In this document: piece after piece, positions 37,308-45,742 of the stretch
Layout: the number at the start of each line of letters is the position of its first letter
Numbering within the stretch: the stretch's first letter is position 1
NCBI GenBank assembly: GCA_041397625.1
Contig: JAWKWH010000003.1
Span: 62,001-126,000 of the forward strand
Source of the DNA: JAWKWH01 sp041397625
GTDB taxonomy: Bacteria; Pseudomonadota; Alphaproteobacteria; Rhizobiales; Rhizobiaceae
Direction: 5' to 3'
Length of the DNA stretch: 64,000 nt
Notes under the pieces: model-generated
What the model was told of the DNA's origin: nothing
Database searches by the model: none
The model's input: only the letters and a program-made list of their open reading frames with translations
Made by a program: the position numbers and the translations under genes

Positions 37308-38765
37308 ATGGCAAGGGTACTGGACGGCATGTATATCGGCGGCGGCTGGTCGACGACGGCGGAGACGTTTCCCGACTATAACCCGTCTGACGGCGGAGTC
37401 TGGGCGAATATACCCGACGCATCCGTAGACGATGCGCGCCGGGCGATCGAGGCCGCGCACGCGGCGTTCGAGGAATGGTCGGCTGTGCCGTTCAACAAGC
37501 GCTCGCACCTGCTGATCAAGGCTGGCGAGATTTTTGTATCGCGCCGCGAGGAGATCGCCCAGGCGGTGATCGAGGAGGGCGGCGGCTGGTTCGGCAAGGC
37601 GATGTTCGAGACCGGCTACACGGCCGAACTGTTTCCCGCCGCGGCGGCCGCCAATTACGGTTCCATCGGTGACGTGTTGCCTTCGGAATACGGCAAGCTT
37701 TCCATGGCCGTGCGCCGGCCGATGGGGGTCGTATCCGTCATCAGCCCGTGGAACTTCCCGTTGATCCTTACCGGTCGCGGCATGCTGTTCCCGCTGGTTG
37801 CCGGCAACACGATCGTGCTCAAACCCTCGGAGGACACGCCCTATATCGGCGGGCTGCTGTGGGCCGAGATTTTCGAGGAGGCGGGCCTGCCCAAGGGCGT
37901 GCTCAACGTGGTCACCTGCTCGCGCGACCACGTGGCGGCGGTCGGCGACGAACTGATCGAGAACCCGCTGGTCAAGGGCGTGTCGTTTACCGGCTCCACC
38001 GCCGTCGGCCGGCTGGTCTCGGCCAAGGCCGGCGCGCATTTGAAGAAATGCTGCGTCGAGCTTGGCGGTAAGAACTCGATGATCGTCTGCGACGACGCCG
38101 ATCTCGACCGCGCCGTGCAGGCGGCCAATTTCGGCGCCTTCATGCATCAGGGCCAGATCTGCATGTCGATCGAGCGGCTGATCGTGCAGGACAAGGTGCA
38201 TGACGAATTCGTCAAGCGCTTCCTGCCACGGGTCAAGAAGCTCACCGTCGGAGCCACCGGCGACAAGGGCAACATTCTCGGCCCGGTGATCAACGACCGC
38301 GCCGCCGAGCGCATCCGCCGCCATTTCGACGATGCGCGCCAGAAGGGCGCCAAGCTGCTTGCCGGCGGCGGCATCGACGGCCGCTTCGTCGAGCCGACCG
38401 TGTTTGCCGATGTCACGCCCGACATGCTGCTCTATCGCGAGGAGACGTTCGGCCCGGTGTGCTCGATCTTCCGCGTCAAGGACGACGCCGAGGCGATACG
38501 CCTGGCCAACGACAGCGAGTACGGATTGACGGCGGGTGTGCTGACCGAGGACGAGGGACGCGGGCTTGCCATCATCAACCGGCTGGATACGGGCAACTGC
38601 CATCTCAACTGCTCGCCGGTGAACGACGAGCCGCATGTGCCCTTCGGCGGCTTCAAGGCGTCCGGATCGGGAAAACATGGCGGCCGCTGGTCGATGGAGA
38701 CGTTCACCGAGACCCGCTGGATCACCATGGATCGCGGCGGGCGGCCGTTCCCGCCGGTGTTCTGA
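37308..38765 (+). CDS. Second aldehyde dehydrogenase of the aromatic module
   Basis: 485 residues, with GGGAGAG before its ATG, 40 bp after the LivF-like gene. N149 (SPWNFP), E251 (ELGGK) and C285 (HQGQICMS) are at the same positions as in the first enzyme of the operon, and NCSPVNDEPHVPFGGFKASGSGKHGG is again vanillin-dehydrogenase-like (given in parts: NDEPHVPFGG, KASGSGKHGG). The two are clearly different sequences, so not a recent copy. They may take different aldehydes, such as hydroxy- and methoxy-benzaldehydes. Followed by the gene-free repeat region. Confidence 0.9.
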   Translation: MARVLDGMYIGGGWSTTAETFPDYNPSDGGVWANIPDASVDDARRAIEAAHAAFEEWSAVPFNKRSHLLIKAGEIFVSRREEIAQAVIEEGGGWFGKAMFETGYTAELFPAAAAANYGSIGDVLPSEYGKLSMAVRRPMGVVSVISPWNFPLILTGRGMLFPLVAGNTIVLKPSEDTPYIGGLLWAEIFEEAGLPKGVLNVVTCSRDHVAAVGDELIENPLVKGVSFTGSTAVGRLVSAKAGAHLKKCCVELGGKNSMIVCDDADLDRAVQAANFGAFMHQGQICMSIERLIVQDKVHDEFVKRFLPRVKKLTVGATGDKGNILGPVINDRAAERIRRHFDDARQKGAKLLAGGGIDGRFVEPTVFADVTPDMLLYREETFGPVCSIFRVKDDAEAIRLANDSEYGLTAGVLTEDEGRGLAIINRLDTGNCHLNCSPVNDEPHVPFGGFKASGSGKHGGRWSMETFTETRWITMDRGGRPFPPVF

Positions 38766-38851
38766 TTGCCGTGGTCGCGCTTCGCGGCTGGGACGATTGC
38801 GGTTTACCGCCTGATTTCAGTGATTTGGAGCTTTCAACCCGGCGGCCAAAT

Positions 38852-39037
38852 CCACCTCCCCCTTGAGGGGAGGTCGGAGAGGCGAGGCCCCCGGGTCTTG
38901 CCTTCGGCAAGCCCGAGGACAGGCCTGCCGAAGCCGATCCGGGTGGGGGTAAAGGCGACGATCGCGTTTCCTTGATACCCCCACCCAATCGACCTTCACT
39001 TCGTTCGGTCTCTTGTGCCTCCCCGCAAGGGGGAGGC
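38852..39037. repeat. Large palindromic intergenic repeat element
   Basis: The only gene-free stretch over 300 bp (38766-39122) holds a nested inverted repeat. The ends are CCTCCCCCTTGAGGGGAGG and CCTCCCCGCAAGGGGGAGG. An inner pair, GGGTGGGGGTA and TACCCCCACCC, faces across a 24-bp loop, and a side hairpin CTTGCC-TTC-GGCAAG lies on the left arm. Dispersed elements with these CCTCCCC/ACCCCCACC blocks are common between genes in Mesorhizobium-like genomes. It may act as a transcription stop or mRNA structure after the ABC/ALDH operon. Confidence 0.7.
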
Positions 39038-39122
39038 GGGCGTCCGGTGCTGCACTCTCCTCGCCCATACGAACGTCATCAAACCGCTTCCAGCTAGAGA
39101 TGAACTGCTCTAGACAGATGGC

Positions 39123-39461
39123 ATGATGAAAATCCGCCCGCCGGTCGTCGTGCTGCTGGCACTGTTCTTGAGCGCCTGCGGCATCCCGGTTCCGCCCGAA
39201 AAGGCCGACTATGTCGGCGAGTGGCGGGCCGTCGGCATGGACCTCGTCATCACAGCCGACGGCAGCGTCGAATACAGGCGCTCTTCCGGCGGCATCTCCA
39301 AATCCGTCAACGGCCCGATCAAGGAATTCAGGGGCGACGATTTCGTCGTCGGCATCCTGTTCCTCACCACGACGTTCGAGGTGTCCCAGACCCCGCATCA
39401 GGTCGACGGTATGTGGAAGATGGTGGTCGACGGCGTCGAACTGACGCGGGTGTGGCCGTAG
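39123..39461 (+). CDS. Small predicted lipoprotein
   Basis: 112 residues with a lipoprotein signal: MMKIRPPVVVLLALFLSACG, lipobox LSAC with the lipidated cysteine near residue 19. The mature part is a small beta-rich domain (YVGEWRAVGMDLVITADGSVEY in parts), ending in a tryptophan-proline. No family recognised. It is convergent with the methyltransferase gene (4-bp gap) and likely stands alone after the repeat element. Envelope-located by its signal. Confidence 0.7.
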   Translation: MMKIRPPVVVLLALFLSACGIPVPPEKADYVGEWRAVGMDLVITADGSVEYRRSSGGISKSVNGPIKEFRGDDFVVGILFLTTTFEVSQTPHQVDGMWKMVVDGVELTRVWP

Positions 39462-39465
39462 TCAG

Positions 39466-40482
39466 CTACAACCGCTTTCGCGCCAGCGCCGCGCCGGCGC
39501 CCAGCGCATGCACCTTGGCGACCGACACGTCTATCGGCAGCGGCGTAAGGCCGCAATTGCTGCACGGATAGAGCCGTTCGGCGTCGACAAACTCCAGCGC
39601 GTCGGCGATCACGCCGGCGACCTGTTCGGGCGTTTCGACGTCGAGCGAAGCGACGTCGATGGCGCCGACCAGCACGTCCTTGTCCTTCAACAGCCCCATT
39701 AGCGACAGCGGCACGCGCGAATTGGCGCATTCGAGCGACACCTGGTCGATGCGGCTTGCGTTGATCGCGGGGAAGATTTCCTCGTATTGCCGCCATTCGG
39801 AGCCGAGCGTCTTCTTCCAGTCGATATTCTGCTGGATGCCGTAGCCGTAGCAGATGTGAACCGCCGTCTTGCAGGTCAGTCCCTCACGCGCCGTGTTCAG
39901 TGCGTCGACGCCCCATTCCACCGTGTCGCGGGTAAATGCGTTGAAAGCCGGTTCGTCGAACTGGATGGTATCGACGCCGGCGGCCTCGAGTTCGCGCGCC
40001 TCCTCGTTCAGCAATTTTGCGAAGGCCATCGCCATGTCGGGCCGCGACGGGTAGTGGCCGTTTGCGATCGTGTCGCAGATGGTCATCGGGCCGGGCAGGG
40101 TGAACTTGATCTTCCGGTCGGTGCTGGCGCGGATGAACTTCGCCTCCTCGCCATGGATCGATCCCGGTCGCGCCACGGGGCCGGTGACCGTCGGCACATC
40201 GACGACATAGCGGTTGTCGCGGATGCCCATCCTGGTCTTTCGGTCCCAGTCGATACCCTGGACGGTCTCCAGGAAACCATGGACGAAATGGACGCGGAAC
40301 TGCTCGCCGCCGGTCAGAATGTCGATGCCGGCATCCTCCTGTTCCTTCAGCCATTGCAGCGTCGCCTTGCGCTTGCCTTCTTCGAGCGCCTCGCCTTCGA
40401 GCCGCCATGGCGCCCACAGCTTCTCCGGTTCGGCAAGCCAGCCGGGCTTCGGCAGCGATCCTGCCAGCGTGGTTTCCAGCAT
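39466..40482 (-). CDS. MetE C-terminal-domain (core-MetE/MesD-like) methyltransferase
   Basis: 338 residues from the ATG at 40482, with GGGAGG upstream. It is a lone catalytic barrel of cobalamin-independent methionine synthase, lacking the N-terminal folate-binding half of full MetE. Zinc ligands fit H209 and C211 (VHICYGYG), E251 and C310 (SNCGL). FDEPAFNAF and PGPMTICDT are the substrate-site strands. From memory it resembles the MesD-type short methionine synthases, which need a DUF1852 partner; no such gene is near. It is divergent from the GntR gene and close to the LigM-like O-demethylase, so it may move the methyl group released there to homocysteine. Inference. Confidence 0.8.
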   Translation of the reverse strand: MLETTLAGSLPKPGWLAEPEKLWAPWRLEGEALEEGKRKATLQWLKEQEDAGIDILTGGEQFRVHFVHGFLETVQGIDWDRKTRMGIRDNRYVVDVPTVTGPVARPGSIHGEEAKFIRASTDRKIKFTLPGPMTICDTIANGHYPSRPDMAMAFAKLLNEEARELEAAGVDTIQFDEPAFNAFTRDTVEWGVDALNTAREGLTCKTAVHICYGYGIQQNIDWKKTLGSEWRQYEEIFPAINASRIDQVSLECANSRVPLSLMGLLKDKDVLVGAIDVASLDVETPEQVAGVIADALEFVDAERLYPCSNCGLTPLPIDVSVAKVHALGAGAALARKRL

Positions 40483-40588
40483 GTCCTTGGTCCTCCCCAC
40501 TGATGCCGCGGTCCGCGCCGCCAGATAAGACGCCAAAGGCGGCCTCAACGCAAGGCCGGGTGTGTCCTTGATTGCCTGAAACAGGGCT

Positions 40589-40601
40589 TTCTGTATACAA
40601 T
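40589..40601. promoter_or_regulatory. Candidate FCD-GntR operator 1
   Basis: TTCTGTATACAAT with a GTATAC core, between the divergent methyltransferase and GntR genes. An identical 13-mer lies 52 bp to the right (about five helical turns). FCD-type GntR regulators often bind TNGTATACNA-like sites. Confidence 0.6.
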
Positions 40602-40631
40602 ATTGCTTATTTTAACGCTTTATCCGGCCTA

Positions 40632-40660
40632 TTGACCTTGTTCTGTATACAATCTAATGT
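40632..40660 (+). promoter_or_regulatory. Putative promoter with FCD-GntR operator 2 in its spacer
   Basis: -35 TTGACC (40632-40637), 17-bp spacer, -10 TAATGT (40655-40660). The spacer contains the second TTCTGTATACAAT copy (40641-40653). Protein bound there would cover the promoter of the GntR gene and the downstream ligM operon, giving repression lifted by inducer. Confidence 0.6.
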
Positions 40661-40694
40661 GACGGGACTACTTACCTCCATCGGACGCAAGGCG

Positions 40695-41435
40695 ATGACG
40701 CTGAGGCAGGATTCGGCGCGGATGACCCAGTTCTCCAAGGCTCTGCTCGAGCTGCGCCTGCTCGTGCTCAACGGCGAGTTCGAGGCGAAGAGCCGGCTGC
40801 CGGAGACGGCGCTGGCCGAACGGCTCGGTATTTCGCGCACGCCGCTGCGCCAGGCGATGGCGCGACTGGTGGAGGAGGGGCTTCTGGAACGGTTGGAGAC
40901 CGGCGGTTGCCGCGTGGCCAGCTTCACAATGGACGACATCATCGATGCGATCGAGATTCGCGGCGTGATGGAGGGTACCGCCGCACGGCTTGCCGCCGAG
41001 CGCGGTCCCGACCCCGCCCTCGCCGAGGAGTGCCGCCGCGTGCTCGACGATCTCGACGATGCGGTGTTTGGCGCCGTCGAACCCGATTTCTCGCGTTATG
41101 TGCCGCTCAATGCGCGGTTCCACCAGCTTGTCGCCGAAATGTCGGGCAGCCGGCTGGTCCGGCGCGAGGTCGAGCGGGCAGCGCGCCTGCCGCTGGCCTC
41201 GCCCAGCGCCTTCCTGCAGGGCCAGGCGCTCATTCCCGATTTCAGGGCCTCGCTGAGGCATGCCCAGGTGCATCACGAGGCGATCTTCGACGCGATCGTC
41301 AGCCGGGAAGGCACCCGGGCGGAGGCGCTGGCGCGCGAACATGCGCGCCTGGCAAGGAAGAACCTCGACTATGTGATGAACACCGATCCGAGCCTGGCCG
41401 AGCGCGTGCCCGGCATGGCGCTCGTGTCGGCTTAG
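40695..41435 (+). CDS. GntR-family (FCD) regulator of the O-demethylation cluster
   Basis: 246 residues from the ATG at 40695 (an ATG at 40722 also possible; the open frame starts earlier inside the promoter). The winged helix lies near residues 15-80 (KSRLPETALAERLGISRTPLR, then EEGLLERLETGG). An FCD all-alpha ligand domain follows, with IEIRGVMEGTAARLA, NARFHQLV and HHEAIFDAI providing the metal-binding Asp/His set. VanR-like FCD regulators respond to aromatic acids such as vanillate. The identical GTATAC sites upstream fit autoregulation and control of both divergent units. Confidence 0.88.
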   Translation: MTLRQDSARMTQFSKALLELRLLVLNGEFEAKSRLPETALAERLGISRTPLRQAMARLVEEGLLERLETGGCRVASFTMDDIIDAIEIRGVMEGTAARLAAERGPDPALAEECRRVLDDLDDAVFGAVEPDFSRYVPLNARFHQLVAEMSGSRLVRREVERAARLPLASPSAFLQGQALIPDFRASLRHAQVHHEAIFDAIVSREGTRAEALAREHARLARKNLDYVMNTDPSLAERVPGMALVSA

Positions 41436-41465
41436 TGACCTATTGATTCCAGGGAGGAGAAATCG

Positions 41466-42866
41466 ATGCCAAGCCTGTCGGATGTGATGGCGCAACACAA
41501 GAACCCGGTCGAGATGCTGCGCAACTCGAAGATCGGCATGTATGTCTATCCGGTTGTCACGCCGGAGTTCACCAACTGGCGCGACGAACAGCGCGCCTGG
41601 CGCGAGACCGCCGTCCTGTTCGATCAGACGCACCACATGGACGAACTGATCGTCGAGGGGCCGCAGGCCGAGGCGTTTCTTGCCCATCACGGCATCAACA
41701 GCTTCGCCAGGTTCGATCTCAACCGCGCCAAGCATTTCGTTCCGGTGACGCCGGCCGGCCATGTCATCGGCGACCATATCATCTTCCGCGAACGTGACGA
41801 CAAGTTCATTCTCGTCGGCCGCGCGCCGACCTCCAACTGGCTGATGTTCTGCGCGGCCTGGGGCAACTGGAACGTGCGCATCAGGCACGATCCGCGCTCG
41901 CCGTCGCGGCCGGAGGGCGAGCGGGTGCTTCGAACCCATTATCGCTACCAGATCCAGGGTCCCGACGCGCCGAAGATCTTCGAGAAGATGAATGGCGGCC
42001 CGATTCCCGACATCAAGTTCTTCCATGTCGACTGGATCAACATCGGCTCCAAGAAGGTGCAGGCGCTGCGCCACGGCATGTCCGGCGCGCCGGGGCTGGA
42101 GGTATGGGGTCCCTACGAGGACAAGCACTACATCCACGCGACGATCCTGCAGGCGGCCCATGACGCCGGCGTCAAGCTGGTGCAGTGCGGCGCGCGCGCC
42201 TATTCGACCAACACGCTGGAATCGGGCTGGATTCCGTCGCCGCTGCCGGGAATCTACACCGGCGAGGGCATGCTCGCCGACTATCGCGACTGGCTCGGTT
42301 CCGACATGTACGAGGCGGCCGGCGCCATCGGCGGCAGCTACGTCTCCGACAATATCGAGGACTACTACGTCAACCCGTTCGAGTTGGGCTACGATTTCTA
42401 TATCGGCTGGAAGAAGGACGACTTCATCGGCAAGGAGGCGCTTGCCGCGATGAAGGGCGCCACCAACCGCAAGAAGGTGACCTTCGAGTGGAACGCGGAG
42501 GATGTGCTGAAAGTCATCGCCAGCGCGTTTGAGGACGGTACGCCCTACAAGTGGATCGACTTTCCGCAGCCCAACTACGCGTCGACCAGCGCAGACATGG
42601 TCATGCTCGACGGCCGGCAGGTCGGCATGTCGATGTTCAACGGCTACAGCTACAACGAGCGCTGCATGCTGTCGCTCGGCATCGTCGAGGAGAGCGTCAA
42701 TGTCGGCGACGTGCTCACGTTGGTCTGGGGCGAGCCGGACGACACCGGCAAGACCTCGACCGAAAGGCACAAGCAGGCGGAGATCAGGGTGCGGGTTTCG
42801 CCGACGCCCTATGCGCGCGAGGCGCGCGAGAACTACGCCGAAAGCTGGCGCACCAAGGCGGCCTGA
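41466..42866 (+). CDS. ligM: LigM/DesA-like tetrahydrofolate-dependent O-demethylase
   Basis: A 466-residue GcvT-fold protein with GGGAGGAG before the ATG. It matches what I know of Sphingobium LigM over its whole length: EMLRNSKIGMYVYPVV, the WRETAVLFDQTHHM segment, PVTPAGHVIGDHIIF, the RHGMSGAPGLEVWGPYE run, NTLESGWIPSPLP and SNIEDYYVNP-like DNIEDYYVNPFELGY. Positions H57, R119 and Y246 fall where LigM has active-site residues (from memory). LigM moves the methyl group of vanillate or 3-O-methylgallate to tetrahydrofolate, giving protocatechuate or gallate. First gene of the operon with a TRAP importer and ring-cleavage genes. The exact substrate is open (vanillate, syringate or 3-O-methylgallate type). 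Confidence 0.88.
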   Translation: MPSLSDVMAQHKNPVEMLRNSKIGMYVYPVVTPEFTNWRDEQRAWRETAVLFDQTHHMDELIVEGPQAEAFLAHHGINSFARFDLNRAKHFVPVTPAGHVIGDHIIFRERDDKFILVGRAPTSNWLMFCAAWGNWNVRIRHDPRSPSRPEGERVLRTHYRYQIQGPDAPKIFEKMNGGPIPDIKFFHVDWINIGSKKVQALRHGMSGAPGLEVWGPYEDKHYIHATILQAAHDAGVKLVQCGARAYSTNTLESGWIPSPLPGIYTGEGMLADYRDWLGSDMYEAAGAIGGSYVSDNIEDYYVNPFELGYDFYIGWKKDDFIGKEALAAMKGATNRKKVTFEWNAEDVLKVIASAFEDGTPYKWIDFPQPNYASTSADMVMLDGRQVGMSMFNGYSYNERCMLSLGIVEESVNVGDVLTLVWGEPDDTGKTSTERHKQAEIRVRVSPTPYAREARENYAESWRTKAA

Positions 42867-42932
42867 CAAACACAACGAACCTGCCGGACAAACCGATGCC
42901 GGCCGGACAGAAGTTCCATGGGAGGAAATGTG

Positions 42933-43916
42933 ATGAAAACCACGACCAGACTGGCGGCCGCCGCCCTGGCGCTTGCCGCGCTTGCACTACCCGCGAGGGC
43001 CGACGAACTGAAGTTCGCCTCGTTCACGCCGCCGCAGCACACGATCACCGCCTCGGTGGTGGACGTGCTGACCGAAGGGCTCAACTCGGCGACCGGCGGT
43101 GCGCTGACGGTGCGCTACTATCCGGGCGGCGAACTGGGCAAGGGACCGGTCGAGCAGTATGTGCGCGTGGTGCAGGGCGCCGCCGACATCTCCTGGGGTC
43201 TGCAGGGCTACACCTCGTCGCAGTTTTCCAAGACGATGCTGATCGAGCTTCCCGGCGTTGTCGGCATGGGCGGCAGCGGTTACGACAAGATCTGGGCCGC
43301 CTACGACCAGTACCTGGCGGATGAGTATCCGGGTACCAAACCACTGGCGCTGTGGGTGTCTGAACCCAACATCATCATCATGAAGGACCGGCAGATCCGC
43401 ACGCCGGCCGACATGGCGGGCCTGAAGATCCGCGTGGCCGGCGCGGTCGCGGCCGATGTGGTGACCGCGCTTGGCGCGACGCCGGTGCAGATGCCCATCC
43501 CCGAGGTCTACAACGCCCTCGATACCGGCCTGATCGACGGCATCATCACCGGCGCCAGCGCGGTCGCCGACTTCAAGCTGCTCGAGGTCGCCAACAGCTA
43601 CACGATCGGCGCGCCGCTCGGCCGCATCGCCTTCTTCACCGTCATGAACCAGGCCAGGTATGACGGCCTGCCGGAAGACCAGAAGGCGGCGATCGACGCG
43701 CTCGCCGGCCTGCCGCTGTCGAAAAGTGCCGAGGATGCCTGGAACGCCAAGGCCGACCAGACGATAGAGACGCTGAAGGCGGATTCCAAATATACGGTGA
43801 TCGAACTGTCGGCCGACGAGGCAAACGCTTTCGGCGCGCTGACCAATCCGGTGACCGACAAGGTCGTCGCCGATCTCGGCGCTGCCGACGTGCTCAAGGC
43901 AATGCGTGGCGAGTAG
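42933..43916 (+). CDS. TRAP transporter substrate-binding protein of the O-demethylation operon
   Basis: The ATG at 42933 has GGGAGGA upstream; an earlier in-frame start adds five residues. The 327-residue DctP-family protein has a Sec signal cut near ARA-DEL (23). The carboxylate-binding region with LKIRVAGAV and the following GATPVQMPIPEVYNALDTGLIDG is typical. It probably captures a methoxylated aromatic acid for the LigM-like enzyme; the ligand is inferred from context. No relation to the other TRAP binder in the window beyond family level. Confidence 0.9.
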   Translation: MKTTTRLAAAALALAALALPARADELKFASFTPPQHTITASVVDVLTEGLNSATGGALTVRYYPGGELGKGPVEQYVRVVQGAADISWGLQGYTSSQFSKTMLIELPGVVGMGGSGYDKIWAAYDQYLADEYPGTKPLALWVSEPNIIIMKDRQIRTPADMAGLKIRVAGAVAADVVTALGATPVQMPIPEVYNALDTGLIDGIITGASAVADFKLLEVANSYTIGAPLGRIAFFTVMNQARYDGLPEDQKAAIDALAGLPLSKSAEDAWNAKADQTIETLKADSKYTVIELSADEANAFGALTNPVTDKVVADLGAADVLKAMRGE

Positions 43917-43922
43917 GCGTCC

Positions 43923-44429
43923 ATGCCGACATTGCGGCGTCTTGCGGACGGGTTGACCGGCCTGTCCGCGATCATCGGTTCTGCCGGCCTCCTGCTGGAG
44001 GCCGTCATCATCCTTGTCGACGTCGTCGGGCGCGCCTTCGGCAAGCCGCTGTTCGGCTCGCAGGATCTCGTCACCATGACGATGGTGTTCGTCGTCTTCG
44101 GCGGCATGGCGATCTGCGACCGCCGTGGCGGTCACATCGCCATCGACGTGTTCGAGCGCGGCTTTCCCGCCGGTTTCAATCGCTTCATCGACATCGCATC
44201 GGCATTGCTCGGCGCGATCATCTTCGCGATGATCGCCTGGACCATTGTCGAGAGCGCCAAGCTGTCGGTCATGCTGAACCTGTCGACCAATCTGCTGAAC
44301 CTGCCCAAGGCCTGGTTCCAGTGGGCGTTGAGCGGGTTTGCGCTGGTCACGGCCTTCGGCATGGCGCTCCGCGCCGTCGAGTTTGCCGCCGGCCGCGGCG
44401 ACGTCCGCCCGCGCGGAGACCGCGCATGA
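43923..44429 (+). CDS. TRAP transporter small permease (DctQ family)
   Basis: 168 residues with four hydrophobic helices and the DctQ loop ICDRRGGHIAIDVFE. Starts 6 bp after the binding-protein stop (no hairpin gap here, unlike the other importers of the window) and overlaps the large permease by 4 bp. Confidence 0.88.
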   Translation: MPTLRRLADGLTGLSAIIGSAGLLLEAVIILVDVVGRAFGKPLFGSQDLVTMTMVFVVFGGMAICDRRGGHIAIDVFERGFPAGFNRFIDIASALLGAIIFAMIAWTIVESAKLSVMLNLSTNLLNLPKAWFQWALSGFALVTAFGMALRAVEFAAGRGDVRPRGDRA

Positions 44430-45730
44430 GCGCTTCGAGCATCGGCCTGGCCGGCATCGTCATCCTGCTGGTCTTGCTGATGATCAGGATACCGGTGGCG
44501 TTTGCCATGTTCGTGGTTGGTTATTTCGGCATCGCGGCGCTCAACGGTTATAATGCCGCCAACAGCACGCTGGCATCCGAGACCTTCACGCTGGCCTCGT
44601 CGCCGGAACTGGTGGTCATCCCGCTGTTCATTCTCATGGGCAATGTCGCTTCGGTTACCGGCATGAGCCGCAGGCTCTACGACGCGGCCTACGCGGTGAT
44701 CGGCCAGGTGCGCGGCGGACTGGCCTCGGCGACGGTGATCGGGTGCGGCGGCTTTGCGGCGCTGTCGGGCTCGTCGGTCGCCGCGGCGCTGACCATGGGC
44801 AAGGTGGCGCTGGCCGAGATGGAGCGCTTCGACTACGACCCGCGGCTGTCGACCGGGGTGGTGGCGGCGGGCGGCACGCTCGGCATCCTGATTCCGCCAT
44901 CGACCGGCTTCGTCATCTACGCCATCCTCACCGACCAGTCGATCGGCCGGCTGTTCCTCGCCGGCGTGCTGCCGGGCATCCTGCTGCTCATGCTGTTCGT
45001 CGCCGCGATCACGCTGCTGTGCTGGATAAAGCCGCAATTCGGACCCGCGGGACCGTCGACCTCGGTCGCCGACAAAGCCCTTGCGCTGATCGGCGCCGCG
45101 CCGATCGTCGGCGTGATCGTCGTGACGATCGGCGGCATCTATGGCGGCCTGTTCTCTCCCGTGGAGGCGGCGGCCGTCGGCGCCGGCCTTGTCATCGCAC
45201 TCGGCTTCATCGCCAGCGGCCTCGGCCTTGCCGACCTGTGGCAGGCGACGAAGGATTCCATCATCACCACCGCGACCGTGATGCTGATCCTGATAGCGGC
45301 CCATCTGCTCAATCCGTTTCTGGCGCTGAGCCACATTCCGCAGGTCGTCGGCGAGGCGATTACCGGTCTCGGCCTGTCGACCTACGGCGTGCTGGCGATC
45401 ATACTGGCGGTCTATCTGGTGCTCGGATGCTTCCTCGAGGGCTTCGCGATGATGGTGCTGACGCTGCCGATCTTCTTTCCGATCATCACGACGCTCGGCA
45501 TCGACCCGATCTGGTTCGGGGTCCTCGTCGTTCTGACGCTGGAGATGGGCCTGATCTCGCCGCCGGTCGGCCTCAACGTCTTCATCGTCAAATCGGTGGC
45601 GCGCACCGTGCCGCTGAGCGCCATCTTCGCCGGCGTGCTGCCGTTCTGGTTCACCATGCTGGTGGCGCTGGTGATCCTGATCAGCTTCCCGCAGATTTCG
45701 CTCTTTTTGCCCAACACGATGATCAACTAG
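44426..45730 (+). CDS. TRAP transporter large permease (DctM family)
   Basis: 434 residues, the ordinary DctM length, with about twelve hydrophobic helices. IPLFILMGNVASVTGMSRRLYDAAY, GSSVAAALTMGKVALAEM and GTLGILIPPSTGFVIYAILTDQSIG are family hallmarks (given in parts). GLISPPVGLNVFIVKSVA is near the end. It is the sodium-coupled channel for the substrate of the LigM operon. The dioxygenase gene follows after 12 bp. Confidence 0.93.
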   Translation: MSASSIGLAGIVILLVLLMIRIPVAFAMFVVGYFGIAALNGYNAANSTLASETFTLASSPELVVIPLFILMGNVASVTGMSRRLYDAAYAVIGQVRGGLASATVIGCGGFAALSGSSVAAALTMGKVALAEMERFDYDPRLSTGVVAAGGTLGILIPPSTGFVIYAILTDQSIGRLFLAGVLPGILLLMLFVAAITLLCWIKPQFGPAGPSTSVADKALALIGAAPIVGVIVVTIGGIYGGLFSPVEAAAVGAGLVIALGFIASGLGLADLWQATKDSIITTATVMLILIAAHLLNPFLALSHIPQVVGEAITGLGLSTYGVLAIILAVYLVLGCFLEGFAMMVLTLPIFFPIITTLGIDPIWFGVLVVLTLEMGLISPPVGLNVFIVKSVARTVPLSAIFAGVLPFWFTMLVALVILISFPQISLFLPNTMIN

Positions 45731-45742
45731 GAGGTCCAGACG

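Noticed and set aside
38852..39037. A CRISPR-like or tandem repeat array
   Set aside because: The blocks form one nested inverted repeat, with no series of equal direct repeats and spacers and no cas genes nearby.
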